Positions 25,667 to 34,509 of a stretch of 64,000 nt of DNA are shown in pieces. The stretch's first letter is position 1. Each line of letters starts with the position of its first letter. The position numbers and the translations under genes are program-made. Below the pieces are notes generated by a model. That model was not told where the DNA came from. It searched no databases and worked only from the letters and a program-made list of their open reading frames with translations. The DNA comes from Vandammella animalimorsus (GTDB lineage: Bacteria > Pseudomonadota > Gammaproteobacteria > Burkholderiales > Burkholderiaceae_C). The stretch covers positions 728,789 through 792,788 of the forward strand of contig NZ_NSJF01000001.1 of NCBI RefSeq assembly GCF_002285285.1, given 5' to 3'.

Positions 25667-26962
25667 ATGCACACACGGCAAACGCACACGCCATCGCGCC
25701 GCTGGTGGCCGCAGCAAGGGCTGATCGGCTGGCTCAACCTGGCGCTGACCGCGCCCACCGTCTATCTGTTCATCGGCCTGCCGCTGGTGCTGCGCCAGCA
25801 CGGCTGGAGCGGCACCGACATCGGCCTGCTGCAACTGGCCGGCCTGCCCGCCATGCTGAAATTCGCCCTCGCCGCCCCCATCGACCGTTGGCCTTTGCGC
25901 TTGGGCCGTGCCGCTGTCCGGGGTGGCGCTGACCGGAGCGATGCTGACCGGCACTGCGCAGTCAACTACCGCAACTGGGCCCTGGCGCTGGGCCTGGCCT
26001 ACGCCGCCGCGCTGCTGGCGCTGGCGCTGCACCCGCTGCACAACACCACACCCCAAACCCTGTTCGCCCTGCTCATGCTTGCCAGCCTGCTGGGCACCTG
26101 GGCCGACGTGCCCATCAACGCCCTGGCCATCCGCATCCTGCCCCCATCCGAGCACACCCGCGCGGGCGCCATCCGCTCGGCCGCCACCTCGCTGGGCGCC
26201 ATCGCAGGCGGCGGTCTGATGCTGGTGATGCGCGTCCGGCTGGGCTGGTTCTGGCCCTTTGCCACATTGGCCGCCGCCATGCTCGTCGGCATGCTGGCCC
26301 TGCCCTGGCTGCCGCTGCGCGCCCAAGCAGCGCCCGCAGCGCCACAAGCCCACGCCCCAGTCCGTTTGAAAGAAGTGCTGGCCTACTTCCAGCCCGCGCC
26401 GCGCCGGGCCTGGGCGCTGCTGCTGCTGTGCTATTTCCCCGCCGTGGGCGCTGGCTGGGTGTATCTCAAGCCCCTGTTGCTCGATCAAGGCTTTGCCGAA
26501 GAACACATCGCCTGGGGCGTTGGCGTGGCCGGCGGCCTGCTCAGCGCCCTGGCCAGCCTGGCCAGCGCACACCTGACCCACCGGATGGGCGTGCGCCGCA
26601 CCCTGCCGCTGTTTGCTGGCTTCAACCTGCTGGCCATGGCCGCTCTGGGCACTGCCGTGGCCACCGGCCTGGGCAAACCGGCCCTGTTGGCCGCCGCCGC
26701 TGCGTTGGCCATGGCCATGGGCGCCAGCGCAGCGCTGCTGTTCGGCCTGATGATGCGCCACACCCGTGCGCCGCTACAGGCGCTGGACTACGGCATCCAG
26801 TCCAGCCTGTTCATCAGCGCCCGCTCGCTGGCGCCGCTGCTGGCCGGCCTGCTGCTCGACCGCATGGGCTACGGCGCCATGCTGGTCGCACTGACAGCCT
26901 GGCTGGCCCTGGTCTGCGCGCTGAGCTGGCGGCTGCGCGATGCGATCGCAGGCAATGGCTGA
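25667..26962 (+). CDS. MFS permease, FptX/RhtX/YbtX-like siderophore transporter
   Basis: A 431-residue major facilitator with about 12 hydrophobic segments. Early residues (TAPTVYLFIGLPLVLRQHGWSGTDIGLLQLAGLPAMLKFALAAPIDRW) match the pattern of the FptX/RhtX/YbtX group, single-component inner membrane permeases for ferric siderophores. It sits at the end of the receptor-methyltransferase group. Between PLRLGR and YRNWAL, in the loop after the second helix, there is a polar stretch of about 19 residues (AAVRGGADRSDADRHCAVN), which looks like a local insertion; no stop is created. Import of the siderophore taken up by the adjacent receptor is the likely role. Confidence 0.83.
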   Translation: MHTRQTHTPSRRWWPQQGLIGWLNLALTAPTVYLFIGLPLVLRQHGWSGTDIGLLQLAGLPAMLKFALAAPIDRWPLRLGRAAVRGGADRSDADRHCAVNYRNWALALGLAYAAALLALALHPLHNTTPQTLFALLMLASLLGTWADVPINALAIRILPPSEHTRAGAIRSAATSLGAIAGGGLMLVMRVRLGWFWPFATLAAAMLVGMLALPWLPLRAQAAPAAPQAHAPVRLKEVLAYFQPAPRRAWALLLLCYFPAVGAGWVYLKPLLLDQGFAEEHIAWGVGVAGGLLSALASLASAHLTHRMGVRRTLPLFAGFNLLAMAALGTAVATGLGKPALLAAAAALAMAMGASAALLFGLMMRHTRAPLQALDYGIQSSLFISARSLAPLLAGLLLDRMGYGAMLVALTAWLALVCALSWRLRDAIAGNG

Positions 26963-27148
26963 GGCTCTGTGCTTTGGCGTCAAGCTGCTGCAAGCTCTCA
27001 AGCTGCCTCACAACAGCATCTACAAGGACATCAGCGCCCGCAAACTGCTGGCGCTGAAAGTGCTCCCGTAGCCATTGGAATGCTCTAACGTGCGGCATCC
27101 ATACACCTGTTCATACGATGCAGACGAGAGGGGCAGCCCTTTGATGCA
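26963..27148 (+). other. Intergenic stretch with a possible gene remnant
   Basis: Directly after the permease stop an open stretch of about 36 codons (GVKLLQALKLPHNSIYKDIS and onward, stop near 27071) lacks a start codon and resembles the tail of some protein, but no family is recognised. The rest of the spacer up to the AraC gene holds only the putative operator at 27149-27163. Confidence 0.3.
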
Positions 27149-27163
27149 AAATGCAAGTCATTT
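27149..27163 (+). promoter_or_regulatory. Putative iron/AraC-responsive box upstream of the second AraC gene
   Basis: AAATGCAAGTCATTT is an inverted repeat (AAATG-N5-CATTT). Its core AATGCAAGTCATTT recurs, in the opposite orientation, upstream of the second TonB receptor at 28386-28399. In a Fur alignment 11 of 19 positions agree. It may bind Fur or the neighbouring AraC regulator. Confidence 0.5.
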
Positions 27164-27238
27164 GCAATACGGCATTCCGCAGGCCCGCCCTGCCGGGGTG
27201 CCGGACTGCCGGAACACCCCGGATTGGAGCCTTGCCGC

Positions 27239-28324
27239 ATGTCGTGCGCCCCTGATGCCTTGTCTGCCTCCGCTGCTGCGGCCACGGCCAGCGACAGCGA
27301 GCCCTTGCTGCCGTTTGACTGCATGCAGCGCAATCTGGGGCGCTGGCTGCCGGTCAGCGATGTGGCCGGCGGGCGGCGCGAGGCGCGCAGCGTGTTCGCC
27401 GAGAGCGCCATGCGCGGCTGCGCGGGCCTGGCGGAGATGCCCGGCGGCCTGGCGCTGTGCAGCTTTCACATGCAGACGCCCAAAGGGGTTTGTTTCAAGC
27501 CCGCAGAGCAGCCCGATGCCTGCGCCCTCACCCTGTTCTACCCGATTGCTGGCGGCATGAGCTGGCGCGACAGCAGCGGGCAGCGCGAGCACATGGATGG
27601 CGAGGGCGCGATGTACTGGGGCTGCGGCGTGGCCGATTGCCAGAGGGGTCAGCTTGTTCACCCCGGCACGGTGCGTTACGTGGCATTGGCCTTGCCGCAT
27701 ACCGCCTTGCTGCACTGGCTGGCCCAGCCCGAAGGGCACTTGGCCGAGCAGCGCCTGCTGCATTGCCTGCGGCACCGCAATGATTTGCAGCCCATCAACG
27801 CCCTGCCCATGAACGCGGCCATGCGGCGCGACGCCGCCCGCCTGCTGGCCCTGCACATGGCCTGGCAGGGCAGCAGCGGGCCAGGCAGCGCGCCGGGCAT
27901 GACCCTGGCGCACAGCCTGCAGCTCGAAGGGCTGGCCCTGGGCCTGCTGGGGCAGTGGCTGGCCCTGCCCGATGCGCACGCGCACAGCCCCTTGCACGCG
28001 CGCCAGCGCCGCGCCGTGGATGAGGCGCTGGACATCATCCACGCCGAATACGCCCAGCCCCTTTCCATCCACACGCTGGCGCGACGCATCGGCACCAATG
28101 AGTGCTATCTGAAGCGCGACTTCAAGGCCCGCACCGGCCTGGGCGTGGCCGCTTACCTGCGCCAGTTGCGCATGCAGCAGGCCGCGGCCTTGCTGGAAGA
28201 AGGGCGCTTGAGTGTGCAGGAGGTGGCCCGCCACGTGGGCTATGCCAGCGCCAGCCGCTTTGCCCGCGCCTTTGCGCAGGCGCACGGCCACCTGCCCTCC
28301 AGCCTGCGCGAGCGCACATCCTGA
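27239..28324 (+). CDS. AraC family regulator, PchR type, second copy
   Basis: A 361-residue regulator with a Cys-rich N-terminal sensor region and a C-terminal AraC domain (EYAQPLSIHTLARRIGTNECYLKRDFKARTGLGVAAYLRQLRMQQAAALLEEGRLSVQEVARHVGYASASRFARAFAQAHG). GGAG lies 9 bases before the ATG at 27239. It is only distantly similar to the regulator at 21380-22429. It lies upstream of and in the same direction as the second receptor gene, whose promoter contains paired motifs fitting an AraC-type site, so control of that receptor and the ABC pair is likely but inferred. Confidence 0.87.
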   Translation: MSCAPDALSASAAAATASDSEPLLPFDCMQRNLGRWLPVSDVAGGRREARSVFAESAMRGCAGLAEMPGGLALCSFHMQTPKGVCFKPAEQPDACALTLFYPIAGGMSWRDSSGQREHMDGEGAMYWGCGVADCQRGQLVHPGTVRYVALALPHTALLHWLAQPEGHLAEQRLLHCLRHRNDLQPINALPMNAAMRRDAARLLALHMAWQGSSGPGSAPGMTLAHSLQLEGLALGLLGQWLALPDAHAHSPLHARQRRAVDEALDIIHAEYAQPLSIHTLARRIGTNECYLKRDFKARTGLGVAAYLRQLRMQQAAALLEEGRLSVQEVARHVGYASASRFARAFAQAHGHLPSSLRERTS

Positions 28325-28335
28325 CGCCTGATTAA

Positions 28336-28363
28336 TTTCCCGTCCGGGCCAGCCGTTTCCCGT
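28336..28363 (+). promoter_or_regulatory. Paired TTTCCCGT direct repeats at 20-bp spacing
   Basis: TTTCCCGT occurs at 28336-28343 and 28356-28363, exactly 20 bp apart, in the promoter region of the second TonB receptor. Same-face direct repeats of this kind are typical of AraC-family activators. Confidence 0.45.
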
Positions 28364-28373
28364 TTTGGCGATG

Positions 28374-28396
28374 GCAAGTCAACAAAAATGACTTGC
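28374..28396 (+). promoter_or_regulatory. Inverted repeat GCAAGTCA-N7-TGACTTGC upstream of the second receptor
   Basis: A perfect 8-bp inverted repeat around ACAAAAA. Its right half is part of AAATGACTTGCATT, the reverse complement of the box at 27149-27163. It ends 48 bp before the GTG start of the receptor gene. Confidence 0.6.
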
Positions 28397-28444
28397 ATTC
28401 AAACATTGCACCCGCCTTCTTCGTGAAGGGACAAGGAGACTGCC

Positions 28445-30577
28445 GTGCCCCCTCTTCAGCCCTGGCCCCCGGGCCGTGTTTGCCCTTCTCTGGCCGCCGC
28501 CCTGCTGGCCTGCGCCGCACTGCCTGCCGCGGGGCAGGCGCCGGCCGCCCCTGCCGGTGCGGAGGACGCCACCACCCTGCCCGCCGTGACCGTGCAGGCC
28601 CGCCGCAGCGCCGAGCAGGCGCGCGACCTGCCTTTGACGGTGCAGGCCGTGGATGAGGTTGAGCTGGAGGAGCGCCGCCTCAACCATCTGGAGGATCTGC
28701 TGCGCGGCACGCCGGGCGTGGAGGTCAACACCTGGGGCGGCGCCAGCAACGCCAACGTGCGCATACGCGGCATCGGCTCGCTTTACCAGTCAGGGCCGGA
28801 CGACACGTCCGTGGTCGTCGATGTGGATGGCGTTCCCACCAGCGCGGGCAACGCAGCGCTGGGCTTGCTCGATGTGGAACAGGTCGAAGTGCTCAAAGGC
28901 CCGCAAAACGCCCTGTTTGGCCGCAGCAGCAGCGCGGGCGCGATCAACATCCACACCCGCCGCCCCGTGCTGGGCCACACCGGCGGCCACGCCCGCGCCG
29001 AAGCGGGCAGCGGCCACCAGCATCTGGCCGAAGGCGCGTTCAATCTGCCGCTGGGCCAGCGCGCCGCCGCCCGTCTGGCCCTGCGCCACAACGCGCAGGA
29101 CTACGACTACGTGAACCTGAACACGGGCAAGCCCGTCTCGCGTCCGCGCGACTTGAGCTGGCGCGCCAGCTTGCTGTGGCAGCCGCAGGCCGCTACCGAG
29201 GTCGTGCTGCGCGCCAGCGGCCACGACGCCCGGCGCTATCAGGGATCCATGCTGCTGCGCCCTTATGGCGATCCGCCGGGCCAGAGCCTGAGCCGCGACG
29301 GGCTGATCGACGACAACCGCCGCCAGATCGGCCAATACGCCGTGCAATTGCAGCACGATCTGCCCTGGGCGCGGCTGACGGCGGCCAGCAGCCATGAGCG
29401 CACGGACAGCGATGTCATCAACATGACCGGCAGCGAAGTCGTCCTGCCCATGCTCGGCGTGAACATGGAGTTGCCCCAGCGGGTGCTGGAAGACGGCACG
29501 AACTGGAACCACGACCTGCGCCTTGCCTCGCTGCCGGGCAGCCGCACCTTCTGGGTCGCGGGCCTGAACCACTATCGGAGCGGCCGCCGCTACATGCAAA
29601 GCCACCCTGGCGGCCTGTTCGACCACGACATGGACACCCGCGCCAGCGCCATTTATGGCGAAGCCACCTGGCCGCTGGGCCGGCAGCTCAAGCTCACCAC
29701 CGGCCTGCGCCACACGCGCGAGCGCAAAAACTACGACGCTCTCTACAGCCCGCGGGGCTTTGCCACCACATCCGACAGCCGCAGCCTGAGCGATGGCCTG
29801 AGCACCGGCCGCCTGGGCCTGGGCTGGGCCGCCAGCGCGCAAACCAATGTCTACCTGACCTACGCACGCGGCGCCAAGGCAGGCGGCTTCAACGAATACG
29901 CCACGCAGGTAGCCGATGGCGTGCCCTACCTCAGCAGCAAGGTGGACACGCTGGAGCTGGGCGCCAAGAACGAGCTGGCAGGCGGCCTCCTGCACCTGAA
30001 CGCGGCGCTGTTTGCCAGCCGCGTCAAGAACGACCACCTGATCGCTTTCAACCCCGGCACCCTGGCCAACCAGTACATCAGCGCCGACACCCGCAGCCAG
30101 GGGCTGGAGCTGGATGCGCAGTGGCGCGCTGGCGGCGGCTTGAGCTTCAGCGGCGCGCTGAGCTGGATCAAGGGCGACATCCGCCGCGACGTCATCACCA
30201 ACACCCCGGCGGGCGACGTGCACGCGGGCAACCGCCTGCCCGACGTGCCGCGCCTGTCTGCCCTGCTGGGCGTGCAGTGGCAGCGCGCGCTGCCTGCCTT
30301 CTGGGGCCTGCGCTCGCCCGTGCTCAACGCGCGCATGACGCTGCGCCACGTGGGCAAACGCGCCGCCGATGTGCAAAACAGCTTTGACCTGGACAGCTAC
30401 AACAAAGTGGACCTGCGCCTGGGCGTGGTCAGTGGCAACACCGAGCTGTACCTGTGGGGCGACAACCTGCTGGACGAGCGCTACGACCTTTTCGGCTACC
30501 AGATCAGGCCCGGCCTGCAAGCGGGCATGCCCGCGCGCGGGCGCAGCTTCGGCGTCGGGCTGACGCACCACTTCTGA
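28445..30577 (+). CDS. FyuA-like TonB-dependent receptor, second copy
   Basis: A 710-residue outer membrane receptor with a signal peptide ending near LPAAGQAPAA and a likely TonB box LPAVTVQARR. The plug has LEDLLRGTPGVEVNTWGGASNANVRIRGIG, VVVDVDGVPTSAGNAALGLLDVEQVEVLKGPQNALFGRSSSAGAINI. The barrel includes YARGAKAGGFNEY and ends with GVGLTHHF, the usual terminal phenylalanine. The start is a GTG with AAGGAG 6 bases upstream. It is followed after 96 bp by the ABC pair. Resemblance to FyuA is by pattern only; the ligand is unknown and could differ from that of the receptor at 22596. Confidence 0.9.
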   Translation: MPPLQPWPPGRVCPSLAAALLACAALPAAGQAPAAPAGAEDATTLPAVTVQARRSAEQARDLPLTVQAVDEVELEERRLNHLEDLLRGTPGVEVNTWGGASNANVRIRGIGSLYQSGPDDTSVVVDVDGVPTSAGNAALGLLDVEQVEVLKGPQNALFGRSSSAGAINIHTRRPVLGHTGGHARAEAGSGHQHLAEGAFNLPLGQRAAARLALRHNAQDYDYVNLNTGKPVSRPRDLSWRASLLWQPQAATEVVLRASGHDARRYQGSMLLRPYGDPPGQSLSRDGLIDDNRRQIGQYAVQLQHDLPWARLTAASSHERTDSDVINMTGSEVVLPMLGVNMELPQRVLEDGTNWNHDLRLASLPGSRTFWVAGLNHYRSGRRYMQSHPGGLFDHDMDTRASAIYGEATWPLGRQLKLTTGLRHTRERKNYDALYSPRGFATTSDSRSLSDGLSTGRLGLGWAASAQTNVYLTYARGAKAGGFNEYATQVADGVPYLSSKVDTLELGAKNELAGGLLHLNAALFASRVKNDHLIAFNPGTLANQYISADTRSQGLELDAQWRAGGGLSFSGALSWIKGDIRRDVITNTPAGDVHAGNRLPDVPRLSALLGVQWQRALPAFWGLRSPVLNARMTLRHVGKRAADVQNSFDLDSYNKVDLRLGVVSGNTELYLWGDNLLDERYDLFGYQIRPGLQAGMPARGRSFGVGLTHHF

Positions 30578-30673
30578 TCTCATCAAGCTTCATCAAGCCA
30601 GACTGGATTTGACCCAGCAGCCCAGGTGCGCAAGCAGATGGGCTTGTGATCGCAACAAACTTCTTGCCCGCCC

Positions 30674-32479
30674 ATGAGCCAAGCGTCTGAGTCCGCCGTA
30701 CCTGCCGCGCCCGCCGCTTCTGATCAGCCGCCCGCCACGGACAGCCCCTGGCGCATCATGGCCCCGGTGCGCGAGCGCGTGGGGCTGGCCATGGCGCTGG
30801 CCTGCGCCTCGGCGGCGCTGGGCGTGGGAGCGCTGGCCTGTCTGGCGCTGGCGCTGCGTGCGCTGCTGCTGGCGCCGGGGCAGTGGCCCTGGGCGCCCAT
30901 GCTGGCGCTGGCGCTGTGCACGGTGGCGGCCTTCGTGCTGCGGCTGCTGGCCTTTGACGTGTCGCACCACGCGGCCTTCCGGCTGGAGGTGCTGCTGCGC
31001 ACGCGGCTGGCGGCGCACCTGGCGCGGCTGCCGCTGGGGCGGGCACAGGCGCTGGGCGCGGGGCCGGTGGCCAAGGTGATGCACGACGACGTGCAGGCGC
31101 TGCACGTGTTCGTGGCCGATTCCACGCCGCTGCTCGCGCGGGCCTGCGCCGCGCCGCTGGCGGCGCTGGCGGCCCTGCTGTGGCTGGACTGGCGGCTGGC
31201 GCTGGCGGCGCTGGCCGTGCCCGCGCTGGGCTTTGCGCTGATGGCGCTCGTCGTCGGCGGCAGCCGCGAGGTGAGCGCGCGCTACAACGCCGCGCGCGAG
31301 CAGGTGGCCGCGGCCATCGTCGAGTTCGTGCAGGCCATGCCGGTGGTGCGCACCTTTGACACGGGCAGCGCCAGCTTCGGGCGCTACCAGGCGGCGCTGG
31401 CGGCCTACCGGCAGGTGCTGCGGCACTGGTACGCCAGCGTGCGCTTCGTGGCGCGCTTTTCGATCGCCATTCTCTCCATGCTGCCCACGCTGGCGGTGCT
31501 GCTGGGGCTGGGCGCGTGGCTGCTGGCCGGCGGCAGGCTGACATTCGATGTGTGGGTGGCGGCGCTGCTGCTGGGCGCGGGGCTGGCCGAGTCGCTGATG
31601 CCGCTGATGAGCCTGCACCACTTGATCGAAAAGGCCAAGCTGAGCGTGGGCCGCATCCAGCGCCTGCTGGACGAGCCGCCCCAGCCCGAAGTGGCCGCGC
31701 CGGGCGCGCAGCCGCAGGATGCCAGCGTGGTGTTTGACAACGTGCATTTCCGCTACGAAGCAGGCGGCGCGCCCGCGCTGCAAGGGGTGAGCTTCACGGC
31801 ACCGGCAGGCCGGGTGACGGCGCTGGTGGGCCCGTCGGGCGCGGGCAAAAGCACGGTGGCGCGGCTGATTCCGCGCTTTTGGGATGTGAGCGCGGGCCGC
31901 GTGCTGGTGGGCGGCGCGGACGTGCGCGAGATGCGGGCCGACACGCTGATGCAGCAGGTGGCCTTCGTGTTTCAGGACACCTTTCTCTTTGCCGGCAGCA
32001 TCGCCGACAACATCCGCCTGGGCTGCCCCGAGGCCAGCATGGACGCGGTGATGGCCGCCGCCCGCGCGGCGCAGGCGCACGACTTCATCATGGCGCTGCC
32101 ACAGGGCTACGACAGCCCGGCGGGCGAGCGCGGCGTGCAGCTCTCGGGCGGCCAGCGCCAGCGCATCACCATCGCCCGCGCCATCTTGCAGGGCCGCCCC
32201 ATCCTGGTGCTGGACGAGGCCACTGCCTTTGCCGATCCCGAGAACGAGGCCGCGCTGGTGCAGGCGCTCGCAGCCCTGATGCGGGGCAAGACCGTGCTGC
32301 TGGTGGCGCACCGCCTGGCCACCGTGCAGGACGCCGACCAGATCCTGGTGTTTGACCAGGGCCGATTGCTGGAGCAGGGGCGGCACGCGGCGCTGCTGGC
32401 GCGCGGCGGGCGCTACGCCCGCCTGTGGCACAGCTGGGAGCAGGCGCAGGGCTGGCGCCTGCCAGGGGGGCAGGCATGA
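30674..32479 (+). CDS. ABC transporter with fused membrane and ATPase domains, YbtP/IrtA-like
   Basis: A 601-residue half transporter: membrane domain about residues 35-330, ATPase domain about 350-590 with Walker A GPSGAGKS, Q-loop FVFQDTFLF, signature LSGGQRQ, Walker B ILVLDEAT and H-loop VAHRL. It is exporter-like in fold, but in yersiniabactin (YbtP) and mycobactin (IrtA) systems such proteins import ferric siderophores as heterodimers. Its last codons overlap the start of the next ABC gene (ATGA), so the two are translationally coupled and probably form a heterodimer. The setting after a FyuA-like receptor supports a siderophore role. Confidence 0.88.
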   Translation: MSQASESAVPAAPAASDQPPATDSPWRIMAPVRERVGLAMALACASAALGVGALACLALALRALLLAPGQWPWAPMLALALCTVAAFVLRLLAFDVSHHAAFRLEVLLRTRLAAHLARLPLGRAQALGAGPVAKVMHDDVQALHVFVADSTPLLARACAAPLAALAALLWLDWRLALAALAVPALGFALMALVVGGSREVSARYNAAREQVAAAIVEFVQAMPVVRTFDTGSASFGRYQAALAAYRQVLRHWYASVRFVARFSIAILSMLPTLAVLLGLGAWLLAGGRLTFDVWVAALLLGAGLAESLMPLMSLHHLIEKAKLSVGRIQRLLDEPPQPEVAAPGAQPQDASVVFDNVHFRYEAGGAPALQGVSFTAPAGRVTALVGPSGAGKSTVARLIPRFWDVSAGRVLVGGADVREMRADTLMQQVAFVFQDTFLFAGSIADNIRLGCPEASMDAVMAAARAAQAHDFIMALPQGYDSPAGERGVQLSGGQRQRITIARAILQGRPILVLDEATAFADPENEAALVQALAALMRGKTVLLVAHRLATVQDADQILVFDQGRLLEQGRHAALLARGGRYARLWHSWEQAQGWRLPGGQA

Positions 32480-34293
32480 ACGCCCCTGCACGCTTGCCCA
32501 CCCGCTCCTCCACCCGGCCCCCAACCCGGTCTTGGCGCGCCACCTGGCGGCTGCTCATCGACAGCGCCGCGCCCCATGCGCACGCGCTGCGGCGCAGCCT
32601 CTTGATGCTGGCCGCCGCCGCCGTGCTGCAAGGGCTGGCACTGGCGCTGATGCTGCCCATCTTCAGCGCGCTGCTGTCAGCGACGCAGGGCCGCATGGCT
32701 GGCGCGCAGGCGCTGGCGGCGGCGCTGCCCTGGCTGCTGGGCTTTGGGGCGCTGGCGCTGGCCGCGCTGGCGCTGCGCTGGCGGGCGCAGTGGTTCGACT
32801 ACGGCGGCCAGCAGGCCGACGCCGTGCACCGCCTGCGCAGCCTGGCGGGCGAGCAGCTGCGCCGCATGCCGCTGCTGCAACTGCAGCAAAAACGCGCGGG
32901 CGAAATGGGCGCGGCCCTGCTGGGCAACGTGGACGAGGGGCTGAACTACACCATCACCATCGCCACGCTCATCACCCAGTCGGCGCTGACGCCGCTGGCC
33001 GCCGCGCTGGGCGTGCTGGCCTGGGACTGGCGGCTGGGCCTGGCCCTGCTGCTGGTGTTTCCGGCGCTGATACCGCTGTACCGCTGGCGGCGGCCCGCCT
33101 TCGGGCGCGGCATGCGCGCGCTGGCCGAGGCCAACGCGCAGTGCAGCGGCGACGTGCTGGAGTACGCCCAGGGCCTGGCCGTGCTGCGCGCGGCGCGCTG
33201 CACCGGCGCGCGCGCCGCGCGCCTGCAAGAGAGCTTCGAGCGGCTGGAGCGCATGCAGGCGCTGGGGCAGAAAAAAGGGCTGCGGCCCAACCTCATCATC
33301 AGCAGCGTGGTGGAGCTGTCGCTGCTGCTGGTCATGGCGGCGGGGGTGAGCTGGGCCGTGCGCGGGCAGATGGACCTGGCCGTGCTGGCCGCCGTGGCCG
33401 TGATGCTGGCGCGCTTTGGCGAGCCGCTCTCGACCGTGGTGTCGATGACGGCCATCGTGGAACTCATCGAAACCGGGCTGGAGCGCATCCACGCCCTGCT
33501 GGCCGTGCCGCCGCTGCCGCAGGCCGCGCCCGCGCAGGCGCCCACGGCCTTCGACATTGCCTTTGAGAACGTGGACTTCGCCTACGCCGACGGCGCCCCG
33601 CCCGTGCTGCAAGGCTTTTGCGCCCGCCTGCCCGCGCGCGGCATGACGGCGCTGGTCGGCCCCTCGGGCGGGGGCAAGACCACCATCACCCGCCTGCTCA
33701 TGCGCCATGCCGACCCGCAGGCCGGCCGCGTGTGCATTGGCGGGGTGGACGTGCGCCACATTCCGCCCGAGGCGCTGGGGCGGCTGGTTTCCGTCGTTTT
33801 CCAGGACGTGTACCTGTTCAACGACAGCGTGCTGGCCAACATCCGCATGGCCCGCCCCGAAGCCAGCGAAGACGAAGTGCGCCAGGCCGCCCGCGCCGCG
33901 CAGTGCCTGGACTTCATCGAGCGCCTGCCCCAGGGCTGGCACACCCGCATCGGCGAAATGGGCGCCAGCCTCTCGGGCGGCGAGCGCCAGCGCATCAGCA
34001 TCGCCCGCGCCCTGCTCAAAAACGCGCCCATCGTCGTGCTGGACGAACCCACCGCCGCGCTCGATACCGAAAGCGAGCTGGCCGTGCAGCGCGCCATCGA
34101 GGCGCTGGTGCGCGAGCGCACCGTGATCGTCATCGCCCACCGCCTCTCCACCATCGCCGGGGCCGGGCAAATCATCGTCATCGACCAGGGCCACGCCCTG
34201 GAGACCGGCACGCACGCCGAACTGCTGGCCAAAAATGGCCGCTACGCCGCCCTCTGGCGCGCCCAGCAAGGAGCCAGGCAGTGGCGGGCCTGA
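32476..34293 (+). CDS. ABC transporter with fused membrane and ATPase domains, YbtQ/IrtB-like
   Basis: A 605-residue half transporter, partner of the preceding gene. The ATG at 32476 overlaps the upstream TGA; a longer start at 32425 is possible but would overlap by more. Membrane domain about residues 30-330; ATPase domain with Walker A GPSGGGKT, FQDVYLFNDSVLANIRMARPEA, signature LSGGERQ, Walker B IVVLDEPT and H-loop IAHRL. Expected to act with the YbtP-like protein in moving a ferric siderophore across the inner membrane. Downstream, 216 bp separate it from convergent glnA; this spacer contains GGGCCTGTTCA (34304-34314), the same 11 bases as the 11 kb element end. Confidence 0.87.
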   Translation: MNAPARLPTRSSTRPPTRSWRATWRLLIDSAAPHAHALRRSLLMLAAAAVLQGLALALMLPIFSALLSATQGRMAGAQALAAALPWLLGFGALALAALALRWRAQWFDYGGQQADAVHRLRSLAGEQLRRMPLLQLQQKRAGEMGAALLGNVDEGLNYTITIATLITQSALTPLAAALGVLAWDWRLGLALLLVFPALIPLYRWRRPAFGRGMRALAEANAQCSGDVLEYAQGLAVLRAARCTGARAARLQESFERLERMQALGQKKGLRPNLIISSVVELSLLLVMAAGVSWAVRGQMDLAVLAAVAVMLARFGEPLSTVVSMTAIVELIETGLERIHALLAVPPLPQAAPAQAPTAFDIAFENVDFAYADGAPPVLQGFCARLPARGMTALVGPSGGGKTTITRLLMRHADPQAGRVCIGGVDVRHIPPEALGRLVSVVFQDVYLFNDSVLANIRMARPEASEDEVRQAARAAQCLDFIERLPQGWHTRIGEMGASLSGGERQRISIARALLKNAPIVVLDEPTAALDTESELAVQRAIEALVRERTVIVIAHRLSTIAGAGQIIVIDQGHALETGTHAELLAKNGRYAALWRAQQGARQWRA

Positions 34294-34509
34294 GGGGGCC
34301 TGAGGGCCTGTTCAAAGTCTCCGAGCCGCGCCATCACGCTGCAGGAGGTTCGGCAGCGGATGGTGCGCGTTATCAAGGTGATGGCCAGCATCCATTTGGC
34401 TGATTTCACGGCACCGGGCTTCATGGCCGCTGACTTGGACATACATACAAAACATCTAAAAAGCCGCACGCGCTCCAGCGCAAGTGAGCAAGAGATCAGC
34501 AACAGGCGC

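Noticed and set aside
34294..34509. Small gene between the ABC transporter and glnA
   Set aside because: Short frames exist on both strands but lack ribosome sites and protein-like composition; only the GGGCCTGTTCA repeat core is notable.
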